A stretch of 64,000 nt of DNA from JABWAJ01 sp038323375 (GCA_038323375.1 JBBQGV010000022.1:4135-68134); one strand, 5' to 3'; shown: positions 35,341 through 45,020, counted from the first letter of the stretch. Notes: generated by a model not told the origin, from the letters alone. Numbers and translations: made by a program.

Positions 35341-36477
35341 TTTACTCCCCGACATTTGTTTTGGCAAAACGACCGCTCCCCATCCCAAGGCTTCACGCAT
35401 TTTGTGGTAGATCGCTGTATTTTCGTAGATGCCGGAAAACAATTCCGCTTTGGGACCAAAAGCATAAACGGGAATCAGCGCTCCGGTATGGCCGTTGGTG
35501 GTAAATTTTGGCTTGACCGCATTCATTTTTGAATCTTCGTTAATGGCCATCCCGCCCGATTCGTGGTCGCCGGTAACAATGACGAGCGTGTTGCCGTCTT
35601 TTTTTGCAAAATCAAGCACCGCTCCAATCGTCTGGTCAAAATCGAGTAGTTCGCTGATGAGCAGTTTGCCTTCGTTGGCATGCCCCATCCAGTCAATCTG
35701 GGATCCTTCTATCATCAAAAAAAAGCCGGTTTCGTTTTTTTGCTTGAGGAAATTCACCGCCAAGGTACCGGCATAAGGCAAATACGTACGCCCGGTGCTC
35801 ACGGTAAGCGGGTGGTTGTCGGCCGTAAAATAGACCAGGTTGGCATCTGATCTGGCGCGTACCTGGCTGATGTCATCCTGGGAATAATCGTATACCCAAT
35901 ATCCTTTGCGCCGCATTTCTGAAATCAGATCGCGGTCGTCCATTTTCCGGCGGTCAAAGAACTTTTTGCCGCCCCCGATCAGCAGATCCACTTCCGTATT
36001 CATAAAGTCGAGCGCAATCGCTTCGTACCTTTCCCGATAAGACTGATGCGCTATAAATGAAGCCGGCGTAGCATGAACGATGGAGGAAGTTGAAATAAGG
36101 CCGGTAGCTAAGTGACGTGCTTCCGCTTCTTCGAGGATGGTTTGGCAGCTCGTGGTATCTGCCGTCATCCCGATGGCGTTGTTGTAAGTTTTTACGCCGC
36201 AGGAAAAGGCAGTGGCACCGGCCGCAGAGTCTGTAACTAAATTATTAGAGGAGTAAGATTTGTGGAAACCGATTACGGGAAACTGCTCCAAATAGAGTCG
36301 GTTGTTGTTGCTGTACAGCGCCGCTGAAATTTGTGAAAGACCCATCCCATCGCCAATCATCAACACGATGTTTTTGGGTGTATCGGCCATCACAACCGTT
36401 GGTTCTTCCATCAGATTGGGTGCCACGCAACCGCTCCAGCCCGCCATTACGGCAATCATACATAAGGTCTTTTTCAC
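35338..36477 (-). CDS. phoA: Alkaline phosphatase, lipoprotein-type signal
   Basis: A 379-residue metalloenzyme of the alkaline phosphatase superfamily. Metal/nucleophile motifs: VLMIGDGMG (Asp), VTDSAAGATAFSCG (nucleophile Ser84), EGSQIDWMGHAN (metal-binding D and H), TGDHESGG (D, H) and NGHTGALIPVYAFGP (H). The N-terminus (MKKTLCMIAVMAGWSGC) suggests lipidation at Cys17. It releases phosphate from organic esters in the periplasm or at the surface. No PhoB box is evident upstream. The stop codon TAG is contributed by a short palindromic repeat. Confidence 0.92.
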   Translation of the reverse strand: MKKTLCMIAVMAGWSGCVAPNLMEEPTVVMADTPKNIVLMIGDGMGLSQISAALYSNNNRLYLEQFPVIGFHKSYSSNNLVTDSAAGATAFSCGVKTYNNAIGMTADTTSCQTILEEAEARHLATGLISTSSIVHATPASFIAHQSYRERYEAIALDFMNTEVDLLIGGGKKFFDRRKMDDRDLISEMRRKGYWVYDYSQDDISQVRARSDANLVYFTADNHPLTVSTGRTYLPYAGTLAVNFLKQKNETGFFLMIEGSQIDWMGHANEGKLLISELLDFDQTIGAVLDFAKKDGNTLVIVTGDHESGGMAINEDSKMNAVKPKFTTNGHTGALIPVYAFGPKAELFSGIYENTAIYHKMREALGWGAVVLPKQMSGSK

Positions 36478-36654
36478 ACCTGCCTGCTGTTTTAATTGAT
36501 TAACTGGTAATCAGTTGTCGCTTTGTTCAAAATAAGTTCTATATCCCTGTAACAAAAGTGAACTTTCCCCCCGTCTATCAGGCAACTTCTGAAAAGAATT
36601 GTTGTCATTTCCGAAGTTATTACCCGACTGTTTTTTTTAGAAAATCACCATTAA

Positions 36655-37806
36655 ATGTCCACCCGACTGTTACCAAACCTGGCATTTGCAGCCATGTTGT
36701 GCCTCGGTGCTATGCACTCAGGTACAGCCAACAATGCAAATTTACACGCAATTCCGAATGCCCGTTCTGTAAAGAGCATTTTTGACGCCTTCGCGCAAAA
36801 AGAAATGCTCGAAGTTACCTTAACCACAGACCTCGGTCACCTGATCAAGCACCGCAAAAAAGAAATTGATCAACCTGCAACGATTGCTTACAAAAGCGAT
36901 GCAGGAGCGGTAATTTCTTATGACATCAAGATCACACCACGCGGAAAATATCGCCGGCGCATCTGTGACTTTCCGCCTCTAAAGCTGAAGTTTTCAAAAT
37001 CAACCCTCGCTGAACAGGGGCTTTCCGCGCACAACGATTTGAAGTTAGTTACGCACTGCATTAAAAATAAAACCATTGGTAATGAACAATTGTTGAAAGA
37101 ATTTTTGACTTATCGGCTCTACAACCTGCTGACCGACAAAAGCTACCGCGTCCAATTGATACAAATTACTTATGTTGACAGCAATGCCAAAGTGGGCAAA
37201 GAGAAGCGCTATGCTTTTTTGATTGAAGACACAGACGAAATGGCCGAACGCCTCGGTGGCTTAGAATGTGATCAATGCATGAATCCTGACCCTGCCACAT
37301 TAGAGAGCGGCTCAGAGCGGTTGATGGCGACGTTCCAATACATGATCGGCAACGCTGACTGGAACTTAGAAATGGCACGGAATGTAAAAATCGTTCAGCC
37401 TGTGGCGGGAACCGGCACTTTGGTTCCCTACGATTTTGATTTTTCAGCCCTTGTAAGTCCTGTGTATGCCCGCATCAATTCCAATGTTGGTTTGATCAGC
37501 TTAGCCGAGCGCATTTACTTAGGCTATCCGGCCAGCGATGAAGACCTGTGGACTACGATTAATTACCTACGAAGCAAACGTGCCGAGCTGGTCTCCGAAA
37601 TCCGCAACTTCGAGCTTTTGAAAACCACCATGCGCTTAGACATGCTCGCATACTTAGATGAATTCTTCGAATCTATGGCTCGATTGGAAACAAAACGCGT
37701 GTCGGGCATTTACGAGTTGCTGAAAAAACCTTCCCGATTCCTGAACGGAAATGAGGAGGAAGAAGCGCCGGCTTCACCACCCAAAGGCACTTCATCCGGA
37801 AAATAA
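36655..37806 (+). CDS. Exported protein with distant CotH-kinase-like features
   Basis: A 383-residue protein with a signal peptide (MSTRLLPNLAFAAMLCLGAMHSG). The core has LKLKFSKSTLAEQGLSAHND, LLKEFLTYRLYNLLTDKSY, YAFLIEDTDEMAERLGG, FQYMIGNADWNL, ARNVKIV and PYDFDFSALV, which in order resemble the CotH family: a lysine-bearing strand, an ED strand, the NADWN loop (like the catalytic/metal loop) and a DFD motif. CotH proteins are atypical protein kinases. The resemblance is weak and by eye. The C-terminal tail is low-complexity (EEEEAPASPPKG). Confidence 0.5.
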   Translation: MSTRLLPNLAFAAMLCLGAMHSGTANNANLHAIPNARSVKSIFDAFAQKEMLEVTLTTDLGHLIKHRKKEIDQPATIAYKSDAGAVISYDIKITPRGKYRRRICDFPPLKLKFSKSTLAEQGLSAHNDLKLVTHCIKNKTIGNEQLLKEFLTYRLYNLLTDKSYRVQLIQITYVDSNAKVGKEKRYAFLIEDTDEMAERLGGLECDQCMNPDPATLESGSERLMATFQYMIGNADWNLEMARNVKIVQPVAGTGTLVPYDFDFSALVSPVYARINSNVGLISLAERIYLGYPASDEDLWTTINYLRSKRAELVSEIRNFELLKTTMRLDMLAYLDEFFESMARLETKRVSGIYELLKKPSRFLNGNEEEEAPASPPKGTSSGK

Positions 37807-37928
37807 GCAACAAAGCAGCATTGTATTTCCGTCGCCAGTTGTACTATATTTTAGAATGTGAGGGGTAATGGTCAGTTTATCAGGAATAAAAACGACCTTT
37901 ACCCCTCAACTATCTACAATTACCTCTT

Positions 37929-38747
37929 ATGCTGCTACGCTTTTGTATTCTTGTCATGGGGAAATTCCCTTCTATTCGCCGATTGCTGATAAAAAAAATG
38001 TATGATAACTTAGCAGGCCGGATACAGGCAGATGATTGGCGGTTTATGAATTTTGGCTACGCCTACACAGAAGAAAAAGGGAGCAGCGTACAATTGGAAG
38101 CGCAGGATCAGCAAGATCAATACTGCTTTCAACTGTACGAACAACTGCTTCGGCAGGTGACCATCAACCCGGCAAGCAGTGTTCTGGAAGTGGGAAGCGG
38201 ACGCGGCGGCGGTGCTTTTCTGACGCATAAATATTTTAAACCGGATACGACAGTTGGTCTGGATATTTCTGATGAAGCCGTGAAGTTGTGCAACCGGATT
38301 TACGCCACCCCAGGCTTAAATTACGTGCAGGGAGATGCCTGCGCCTTGCCTTTCCCTGACAACTCCTTCGATGTCGTTGTCAATATCGAATCCTCGCATG
38401 GATACCCTTGCTTTAAGACATTCCTCGCCGAAGTAAAAAGGGTTTTGAAACCCGGCGGCCATTTGTTGCTCGCCGATTTTCGGGCAAGCGAAGACTGGCA
38501 ACGCTGGCAGGAAGAATTGAAAACGGGTGGACTGCAAAAAATAAATGCGCACGATATCCTGCCAAATGTGCGGCTTGCCATGGAGTTTGAACAGGATCGC
38601 AAGGAAAACCTGATCCAATCCCACGTTCCGGCAAGGTACCAACACTTTGTTCGAAATTTCGCTGGCATGCGGAATTCCCTCGTTTACAACCGTTTCCACA
38701 ACGGAGAAAAAGTTTATTGGAATTTTATAATGCAGAAGCCTGCGTAG
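37929..38747 (+). CDS. Class I SAM-dependent methyltransferase
   Basis: A 272-residue protein with motif I SVLEVGSGRGGGAFLTHKYF, motif II TVGLDISDEAVKLC, a GDACALPFPDNSFDVVVNIE strand and KPGGHLLLADFR. The N-terminal part (IRRLLIKKMYDNLA) is hydrophobic-basic and may bind membranes or lipid substrates. It resembles enzymes that methylate lipid-like or polyketide substrates; the substrate is not known. It is followed three bases after its stop by the 192-bp palindromic element. Confidence 0.85.
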   Translation: MLLRFCILVMGKFPSIRRLLIKKMYDNLAGRIQADDWRFMNFGYAYTEEKGSSVQLEAQDQQDQYCFQLYEQLLRQVTINPASSVLEVGSGRGGGAFLTHKYFKPDTTVGLDISDEAVKLCNRIYATPGLNYVQGDACALPFPDNSFDVVVNIESSHGYPCFKTFLAEVKRVLKPGGHLLLADFRASEDWQRWQEELKTGGLQKINAHDILPNVRLAMEFEQDRKENLIQSHVPARYQHFVRNFAGMRNSLVYNRFHNGEKVYWNFIMQKPA

Positions 38748-38749
38748 TC

Positions 38750-38941
38750 GCTAAGGAGCGTGTCGTAAATAACTTCCCTGTTTGTGCGGTGGCTTTTTCC
38801 ATCAGGCTGCGTTGATCGTCGGTCGCGTAGCTTAGGCTATGCTCCCTTCTCGCGCCTTGCCTGATGAAAAAATCTGACATGCTGAGCCTGTCGAAGCACC
38901 TCGCCCAATTCACGTAACTTATTTACGACACGCTCCTTAGC
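38750..38941. mobile_element. 192-bp MITE-like palindromic element
   Basis: Perfect terminal inverted repeats of 23 bp: GCTAAGGAGCGTGTCGTAAA... at the left end and its reverse complement, ending TTTACGACACGCTCCTTAGC, at the right. Inside, TTTTTCCATCAGGC pairs with GCCTGATGAAAAAA. No coding capacity. Target-site duplication is not clear. Solo related ends occur at 28056 and 51477. It sits between a methyltransferase gene and convergent prmC. Confidence 0.85.
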
Positions 38942-38967
38942 TAAATTCTATCACAACAAGTCTCCAG

Positions 38968-39810
38968 CTAAAGCTGGCGACTACATTTTACCATCCGATC
39001 CTTCCCGTGCATATCCTGGCGGAGTTCAAGTCCTTGAAATTCAAGCGCTTTCAATATGTCCATCACAGCATGTGCATTAAATTCATTGGTTTCAAAAAAC
39101 AAAAACCCGCCTTTAGATAGGTGTTCCAACGCAAATTCAGCGATCCGGCGGTAAAAGATCAGTGGATCTTCGTTTTCCGTGAACAGCGCGATATGGGGTT
39201 CAAAGGCCAGCACCTGCCGGGGCATTAAAACCTCCTCTTTTCGGGGAATATAAGGGGGGTTGCTGACGATGACATCGAAAGTGCCTTCCGGCCATTCCGA
39301 AGACTCAAGGATGTCAGCCCGTGAAAAATGTACCGCAGCATTGTGGCGCGCCGCATTTTCAGCCCCTATTTCCAGAGCGCTTTCACTGATGTCTATTGCA
39401 AAGACTTCCAGCGCCGGGCGCTTCACTTTCAGCGTCACCGGGATGCATCCGCTGCCGGCGCCAATGTCCAATACCCGGGCGGTTGCAGACAAGGACAGCG
39501 TTTCCAAAATCCAGTGTACCAATTCTTCCGTCTCCTGGCGCGGAATCAACACCCGTTGATCCACTCTGAATTTAATCCCATAAAAATCGGCTTCGCCGAG
39601 GATGTATTGTACCGGCTCGTGCTGCAGCAATCGTTTTTTGATTCCTTCCAATCGTGCACCGTCATCCGGGTTAAAAAATAGGTCCTTAGAAAAGTTTTTT
39701 ACGCCAAACGCGTCTTCCAGCACGATTCGCGACACCTGCCGTGCCTCGGAAGTTTCGTAAACAGCTTTGAGTTCGAGGGAGAGCTGTTGGAGCAATTCGG
39801 ATGCGTTCAT
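38968..39810 (-). CDS. prmC: Peptide chain release factor N5-glutamine methyltransferase
   Basis: A 280-residue enzyme that methylates the Gln of the GGQ motif in release factors RF1/RF2. The SAM motif VLDIGAGSGCIPVTL (113-127) and the catalytic NPPY motif (Asn184-Tyr187) are present, with RQETEELVHW of the N-terminal helical domain linker. Length is normal. Confidence 0.95.
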   Translation of the reverse strand: MNASELLQQLSLELKAVYETSEARQVSRIVLEDAFGVKNFSKDLFFNPDDGARLEGIKKRLLQHEPVQYILGEADFYGIKFRVDQRVLIPRQETEELVHWILETLSLSATARVLDIGAGSGCIPVTLKVKRPALEVFAIDISESALEIGAENAARHNAAVHFSRADILESSEWPEGTFDVIVSNPPYIPRKEEVLMPRQVLAFEPHIALFTENEDPLIFYRRIAEFALEHLSKGGFLFFETNEFNAHAVMDILKALEFQGLELRQDMHGKDRMVKCSRQL

Positions 39811-40147
39811 GCGGTGTAATTTTAGGTTGGCAGTCGTTAGTCTTTAGTTGGCAGTTTTTCAGTTGGCAGGCTTCAGTTGGCAGTTAGGCTCAAGATTTAA
39901 CACGTTGATTATTATGACATTAGTTTCTGTTGGAATTGGCAGTCTTATTACGTATTCCAATGAATTGGCTACTAACCGATTTGCTTTTTTTCCTGAAATA
40001 GGATAGGATATGTATTTTCATCCGAACCGAACCCAATCCTGCCAACTGCCCACTGCTGCCTGCCAACTGTATTCCTAACCCATATTTTCATCCAAAATAA
40101 AACCCAATCCTGCCAACTGCCCACTGCTGCCTGCCAACTATATTCCA
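39811..40147. other. Intergenic stretch with short direct repeats
   Basis: 337 bases without a gene. From 39836 to 39892 the unit AGTTGGCAG recurs four to five times. From 40013 to 40146 a segment of about 65 bases (TATTTTCATCC...CCAACT.TATTCC) occurs twice with few changes. Duplication and low information suggest recently expanded non-coding DNA; no RNA gene is evident. Confidence 0.7.
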
Positions 40148-43024
40148 TCAAGAACTTACCGGCATCGTCCAAATTGGCAATTCAGGAATATAAAACTGGT
40201 AAGTATTGAAAGATCGGTACACAACTTCGTGGATGCGTTCCCGAATTTTATTGCTAAACAACTTCCAGTTGCTTGCATCCGGGTAGAGGCGGTTGGATAA
40301 AAAGACATAAACCAGATCCGATTTCGGGTCTGCCCAAACGCAGGTTCCGGTAAATCCGGTATGCCCAAACGTTTCCAGGCTGGCTTGTTCCGCATAAGCT
40401 GCGCGATATTTTTCGTTAGGTCGGTCAAAACCCAGTCCCCGATGATTACCATGGTTATTGCTGATGAAGTGGGTCACTGTTTTTTCATTCAGAAACCGTT
40501 GCCCGCCATAAACACCGCCATCCATTAGCATCTGGAAAAGTACGGTTAAATCTTCCGCGCTGGTGAACAACCCTGCATTGCCTGCAATCCCACCCATCAG
40601 AGCCGCAGTAGGGTCGTGTACATAGCCGTGTACCAATTGCTGGCGCCACCGCTGGTCGTTTTCAGTAGGCACGATGCGGTGGCGTTCGTAGCGCTTCATC
40701 GGGCAATAAGCCGTATTGCGCAAGCCCATGGGCCGGTAGAAGTTTTCCTCCATCCAGTTGTCAATGGCCATATCGCCCATTTTGGTCTCTAAGATTTTTT
40801 GCAACAGCATGAAATTTGCATCGCTGTAGCGGTAATCTCTGCCCCGATCCACTTGCAGGCGGTGTACATCTTTCCAAACCTGTCGTTCAAAAAAACGGTT
40901 AAAAAAGAAGCGGTCTGCTACCTGAATGGAAAACGTATCGGTTTGATTTTTGCAGAAATACAAAGCACAATTTGCATTGTCTTTTTCACGATAAGCGACA
41001 TAAGGCACGATCGGCATGTGCGGCTGTAAACCGGATTGGTGAATGAGCAGTTTCCGGATCGGGATCTTGCGAATGGTAGAGGTTTTATCACAGGGCAGGT
41101 GATGTTCGATGTGTTCGCTCAGCCGAAAGCGCCCTTGTTCGTATAATTTCATCGCTGCTAAAGTCGTAGCAGCAACCTTACTTACCGAAGCAATATCGTA
41201 CAGGTCGTCCGCCATAACCGGGTGATCGGCTTTGTAAGTGTGATAACCAAAAGCTCTGCTGTAGATGATTTTCCCACTTTTAGCCACCACTACCTGGCAT
41301 CCTGGCGTTGCGTGGTCTTGGATGGCGGCATAAACGATGCGGTCAATTCCGGTCAACCGGGTTGCTGCGATTCCTGCATCTTCGGGCGCCGTGAACTTCA
41401 GCCGAACCGGCTTAAAAGTTGCGCCAGCACCTACCGGAAATTGCGCAGATACCGCTACCGGTAGTTTTCCGTGAGGGGCCATTGCGCCAAACAAAACCTG
41501 CGCAGCTGCTGTTTCCGTAACCTGGTTGTTTTCATAAAGCTGTAGGACGGTGAGGGAAGTATCCAGGTCGCGCAACAGCGCAGGCACTCCAAAATTCACT
41601 ACAACAACATGGGCGCGTTTGGCAGTGGCCAGCACCTGGCGAAGGAAAGCACTGTCTGCCGGACTTCCCGCTTTGAGGCGATCCATCGTCACGATAAAAA
41701 CCAGCGATTCGCAAAATTCTTCTCCTTCATCAAGGGTAAAATCCCGCTGAATCTGGTAGTCTGCATACTTGGAAACCTGGTGGTAGAAAGCCGATAAAGG
41801 CTGGCGGCAATGGGAAACTAAGCGGAAGTCTAAATTTCGCAAGTCTTTAAATGGCAATATGTTGTTTTGGTTGTGAATCAAACTGGTTGCTTTTTCAAAA
41901 AGCACCCGCCCAACCGATCCCCATTGCGGATCTTCAAAATGGGACAGGATGATTTCCTGCTCGGGCGGCAGGCAGCCCACTGCGGCATAATACTGAAAAG
42001 TGCCTTCGGGCGGCAACGCCGGAGTTTTGATTTTTACCCAGGATTTTGCTAAGAGTACCTTGCGCACCTTTTCGTCAATCGCTTGCTGGTTGATGAGTTT
42101 TTGTTGCAGCAAACGCCGGAATGCCACAACCACGCGCTCCGGAGCGCGATCCACCACATACAGATCAATTCCTGCCCGAATCCAGGCGGCAATGTCTTGT
42201 TCCGTTTTTACCCGTGCCATCAACAGCCCTCCAAAAGCAAGGCGTTTGAAAAATGCGGCTGTCAGAAAAGAAAAGGGCAATTTCCGGATCGAGTCGTCTT
42301 TCAGCAATTGGTCGTCAATCCAGAACCCGGAGACGCCGGCATTGATCGCCTCCTGATAGCCTTGCAACTCCGCCAGACTTGCCGCCGACGTATCGCGCAT
42401 CGCCCGAAGGTGGCGAGCATTCCAATGGTCGGCTACGCTGAGCAGATGTTGTTGGTTGAGCCGTTTCACCTGATTGAGGGGATCGGGTTGTCCGTTTTCG
42501 GCGCCGCCAGGAGCAGGGATGATGGCGCAATTGAGGCCCAATGCTTGTAATTGGCGGAAGTACAACTCCCTAAAATGCGTGAACATTGTATCGGAACCGG
42601 CAGCCTGAAGGGTCAGGTTGCGCGGCAACAGGGGCAGTTCGGTAAACTGGCTGTTGAGCAGGATTGCTTCACTCGTGGCCAGCAGCAAAGGCAACGGTGC
42701 CAGGCGGCGGCAGGTATCTGCGATCCGCAAATATTCGGGTAAAGGCAAGTTGCTCATCCACAAACCGCCTATCCCTCCTTCTGCGATCCAGTTTCTGACA
42801 TTTCCTTCAATCTTCGGCGTGGGTACATCTGATTCCAGGACGATTAACTGGCCAATTTTCTGTTCCAGCGACATGGTTTTTACCAGCGAATCCACCCAGG
42901 CTGAAGACGGAACAGCAAACGGGGTGGGCGCATGCGTCAGGTGCTCCGTGGTGGCCTTCTGGCACTTGGTAGCGATGCAGGCGAGCGCAAGGATGATGAT
43001 TAAAAAACTGTATCTGAACATCAT
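40148..43024 (-). CDS. GH3-like protein fused to class C beta-lactamase-type serine hydrolase, lipoprotein
   Basis: A 958-residue protein from the ATG at 43024 (or 43021), with a signal MMFRYSFLIIILALAC suggesting lipidation. The N-terminal half has the GH3 barrel and alpha/beta layout (MSLEQKIGQLIVLES, NWIAEGGIGGLWM), but the usual KH-FPGHGDT motif reads HLLSVADHWNARHLR and the nucleophile Asp region is not recognisable, so glycosidase activity is doubtful. The C-terminal part (about 560-958) is a serine hydrolase: ASVSKVAATTLA (Ser613-x-x-Lys616), RYSDANFML (YxN-type) and FGHTGFTGT (HTG). The fold pair is known in Bacteroidota (peptidoglycan-related). Confidence 0.82.
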   Translation of the reverse strand: MMFRYSFLIIILALACIATKCQKATTEHLTHAPTPFAVPSSAWVDSLVKTMSLEQKIGQLIVLESDVPTPKIEGNVRNWIAEGGIGGLWMSNLPLPEYLRIADTCRRLAPLPLLLATSEAILLNSQFTELPLLPRNLTLQAAGSDTMFTHFRELYFRQLQALGLNCAIIPAPGGAENGQPDPLNQVKRLNQQHLLSVADHWNARHLRAMRDTSAASLAELQGYQEAINAGVSGFWIDDQLLKDDSIRKLPFSFLTAAFFKRLAFGGLLMARVKTEQDIAAWIRAGIDLYVVDRAPERVVVAFRRLLQQKLINQQAIDEKVRKVLLAKSWVKIKTPALPPEGTFQYYAAVGCLPPEQEIILSHFEDPQWGSVGRVLFEKATSLIHNQNNILPFKDLRNLDFRLVSHCRQPLSAFYHQVSKYADYQIQRDFTLDEGEEFCESLVFIVTMDRLKAGSPADSAFLRQVLATAKRAHVVVVNFGVPALLRDLDTSLTVLQLYENNQVTETAAAQVLFGAMAPHGKLPVAVSAQFPVGAGATFKPVRLKFTAPEDAGIAATRLTGIDRIVYAAIQDHATPGCQVVVAKSGKIIYSRAFGYHTYKADHPVMADDLYDIASVSKVAATTLAAMKLYEQGRFRLSEHIEHHLPCDKTSTIRKIPIRKLLIHQSGLQPHMPIVPYVAYREKDNANCALYFCKNQTDTFSIQVADRFFFNRFFERQVWKDVHRLQVDRGRDYRYSDANFMLLQKILETKMGDMAIDNWMEENFYRPMGLRNTAYCPMKRYERHRIVPTENDQRWRQQLVHGYVHDPTAALMGGIAGNAGLFTSAEDLTVLFQMLMDGGVYGGQRFLNEKTVTHFISNNHGNHRGLGFDRPNEKYRAAYAEQASLETFGHTGFTGTCVWADPKSDLVYVFLSNRLYPDASNWKLFSNKIRERIHEVVYRSFNTYQFYIPELPIWTMPVSS

Positions 43025-43150
43025 GTTTAAGGCAGCATCTCCGGTTTTCCCGGATTTTGGCACTATTGGAAAATTTAATGTCTTGAGTAGGTAAAAAAAA
43101 TACTTCGCCAAGTTAGTTTTTTTTTGGCTAAACCTTCATTTCTATCGCTA

Positions 43151-43484
43151 AGGGTCGCTGAATTAATAAGGGTCGCTTTCTCCGGGCAAGGCATTTTGAT
43201 TCTAATCATGGCGGGGGTTCCCGACCTTAGCCATAGCTAAGGGTCGCTGAATTAATAAGTGTCGCTTTCTCCGGGCAAGGCATTTTGATTCTAACCAAGG
43301 CGGGGGTTCCCGACCTTAGCCATAGCTAAGGGAGGTGGTTCCCCAACGCGGGGTAGGAGCAAAAGACCTCCTGGAAAAGTGGACAGTTATTATCTCAGCG
43401 ACCCTAAGGGAGGTGGTTTCCCAACGCAGAGTAGGAGCAAAAGACCTCCTGGAAAAGTGGACAGTTATTATTTCAGCGACCCTA
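43151..43484 (+). repeat. Two tandem duplications (89-bp and 78-bp units)
   Basis: Unit A (starts AGGGTCGCTGAATTAATAAG) occurs at 43151-43239 and 43240-43328; unit B (starts AGGGAGGTGGTT) occurs at 43329-43406 and 43407-43484. The end of B (CAGCGACCCT) is the reverse complement of the start of A (AGGGTCGCTG), so the whole block has inverted ends. B also contains an AGGAGGT/ACCTCCT-type inverted pair. A translated frame on the minus strand carries VAEIITVHFSRRSF twice, but only as a by-product. The rest of the 676-base gene-free stretch (43485-43700) shows nothing further. Confidence 0.85.
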
Positions 43485-43700
43485 AAAAGAAACACCTCCT
43501 CATAGTGGTATCCCCTCGCTTTTTGCATCCTCTTTTTTAGAAATGTTAGTATTTGCCGTTCGTCGAAACTACGTCTTACTGATCGTTTAAATTAACCTTT
43601 CGGTCTAAGTGTGGTTCCGAATTCGCCGGATGGGATGCAACTTGCGGCTGTATTTGACATTGAGATGACATTTTTGAATCTTTCAAACCCGACTGTAATT

Positions 43701-44921
43701 ATGAAAAAAATCTTCCTGTCAGCAGCCCTGCTGGCATTGGGCTTGTCTGTTGCGACAGCTCAGAAAATCAGCGGCAAAGCGGTGTTGCCTGACGGAAAAC
43801 CGGCAGAATTCGCAACAATCATGCTGATGAACGCCGCAGATTCTACCCTTGCAAAAGGCGCTGTTGCTGAATTGGATGGCGCGTACGAATTGCCCAACCC
43901 GAAAGCAGGCGAGTATTACCTCCACATTAGTTTGATCGGCTACGACAAATACTACAGCCCGGTTTTTACTTATAATACGGGGAATATGACCCTTGATCCA
44001 GTTAAATTGGCCAACCAGCCAACAGAGCTGAAAGAGGTGACTGTCACGGCCAAAAAACCGCTGATCGAAGTGAAAGCCGACCGCACGATCTTCAACGTAG
44101 AGGCGAGCATTACGGCAGCCGGTTCGAACGGGCTGGAACTGTTGCGCAAAACCCCGGGTGTGGTCATTGACAACAATGAAAACATCCAGTTGCGGGGCAA
44201 AAACGGCGTGGAAGTCTACCTCGACGGCAAGCGCTCTTACATGAGTCCGCAGGAATTGGCGAACCTGCTTAAAGGCATGAACGCCAGCGACATCGAAGCA
44301 ATCGAAGTAATCACCAACCCTTCGGCCAAGTTTGACGCGTCGGGCAATGCGGGCATCGTCAACATTCGTCTGAAGAAAAACAAAAACTTCGGTACCAACG
44401 GCTCTGTCAACCTCAGTGGCGCTTACGGCGAAGGCCCCAAAGCCAATGCTTCTCTGAACCTCAACCACCGCAACAAAAACCTGAACCTTTTCGGCAATGC
44501 AAGCGGCGGCTACAACGAGTGGTACAACAGCATGAACCTGTACCGCATTCAGAACGATAAAGTGTTCGATCAGCGCCAGAAACAAGTGAGCGAAGGCAGC
44601 CCGTTTAATGCGAAAGTCGGTGCCGACCTTTCCGTGGGTACGAAACATACCTTTGGCGTGCTGGCGAACCTCAATACCAATTTTATGAATCGTACCTGGG
44701 ACAGCAACAGCCGGACTTTGATTTCCCCGGCAGCAACGCCCTCCGCCATTGATTCAATCCTGATTGCTTCCAATTTGATTAACGGAAACAACACCAACGC
44801 GAACTTTAACTTCAACTACCGTTTTGCGGACACGCTGGGCAATGAGTTTACGTTCGATGCAGACCGCGGATTTTTCCGTTCGACAAACGAGAGTTTCCAG
44901 CCCAACTTTTACAAAAGTTAG
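43701..44921 (+). pseudogene. TonB-dependent/outer-membrane beta-barrel protein, truncated at 3' end
   Basis: A 406-residue product from the ATG at 43701 with a signal peptide (ending SVATAQKISG). It has the carboxypeptidase-regulatory-like domain (GKAVLPDGKPAEFATIMLMN), a plug (LLRKTPGVVIDNNENIQLRG, VEVITNPSAKFDASGNAGI) and only the first barrel strands; the OMP_b-brl_3-type family is normally about 800 residues. The frame stops at a TAG just after NESFQPNFYKS, where the sequence turns into a palindrome. The barrel is incomplete, so this is not likely to be a working receptor. Confidence 0.8.
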
Positions 44922-45001
44922 GGTTAAAGTAGAAAGGTTAAAGGGAACCACGTATCCTGATGAAATTACGTAATTTCCTTTAACCTTTCCACTTAAACCT
45001 T
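44920..45001. repeat. Palindrome at the broken end of the receptor gene
   Basis: GAAAGGTTAAAGGGA pairs with TTCCTTTAACCTTTC (14 of 15), and the pairing continues outward more weakly (AGGGTTAAAGTA against ACTTAAACCTT). The left arm begins at the last codon of the truncated receptor, so the insertion or a deletion between repeat copies may have removed the 3' half of that gene. Confidence 0.7.
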
Positions 45002-45020
45002 ATTCCCCTTCCGGAACCTC

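Noticed and set aside
39836..40146. CRISPR or att repeat
   Set aside because: Short AGTTGGCAG units and one 65-bp duplication, no regular spacers.
40148..43024. Active NagZ-type beta-N-acetylglucosaminidase
   Set aside because: Catalytic motif positions do not match; only the fold is supported.
43151..43484. CRISPR array
   Set aside because: Only two units each of two different sequences, without variable spacers.
43316..43528. Minus-strand frame with two copies of VAEIITVHFSRRSF
   Set aside because: The repeat comes from tandem duplication of non-coding unit B; no start context or family.
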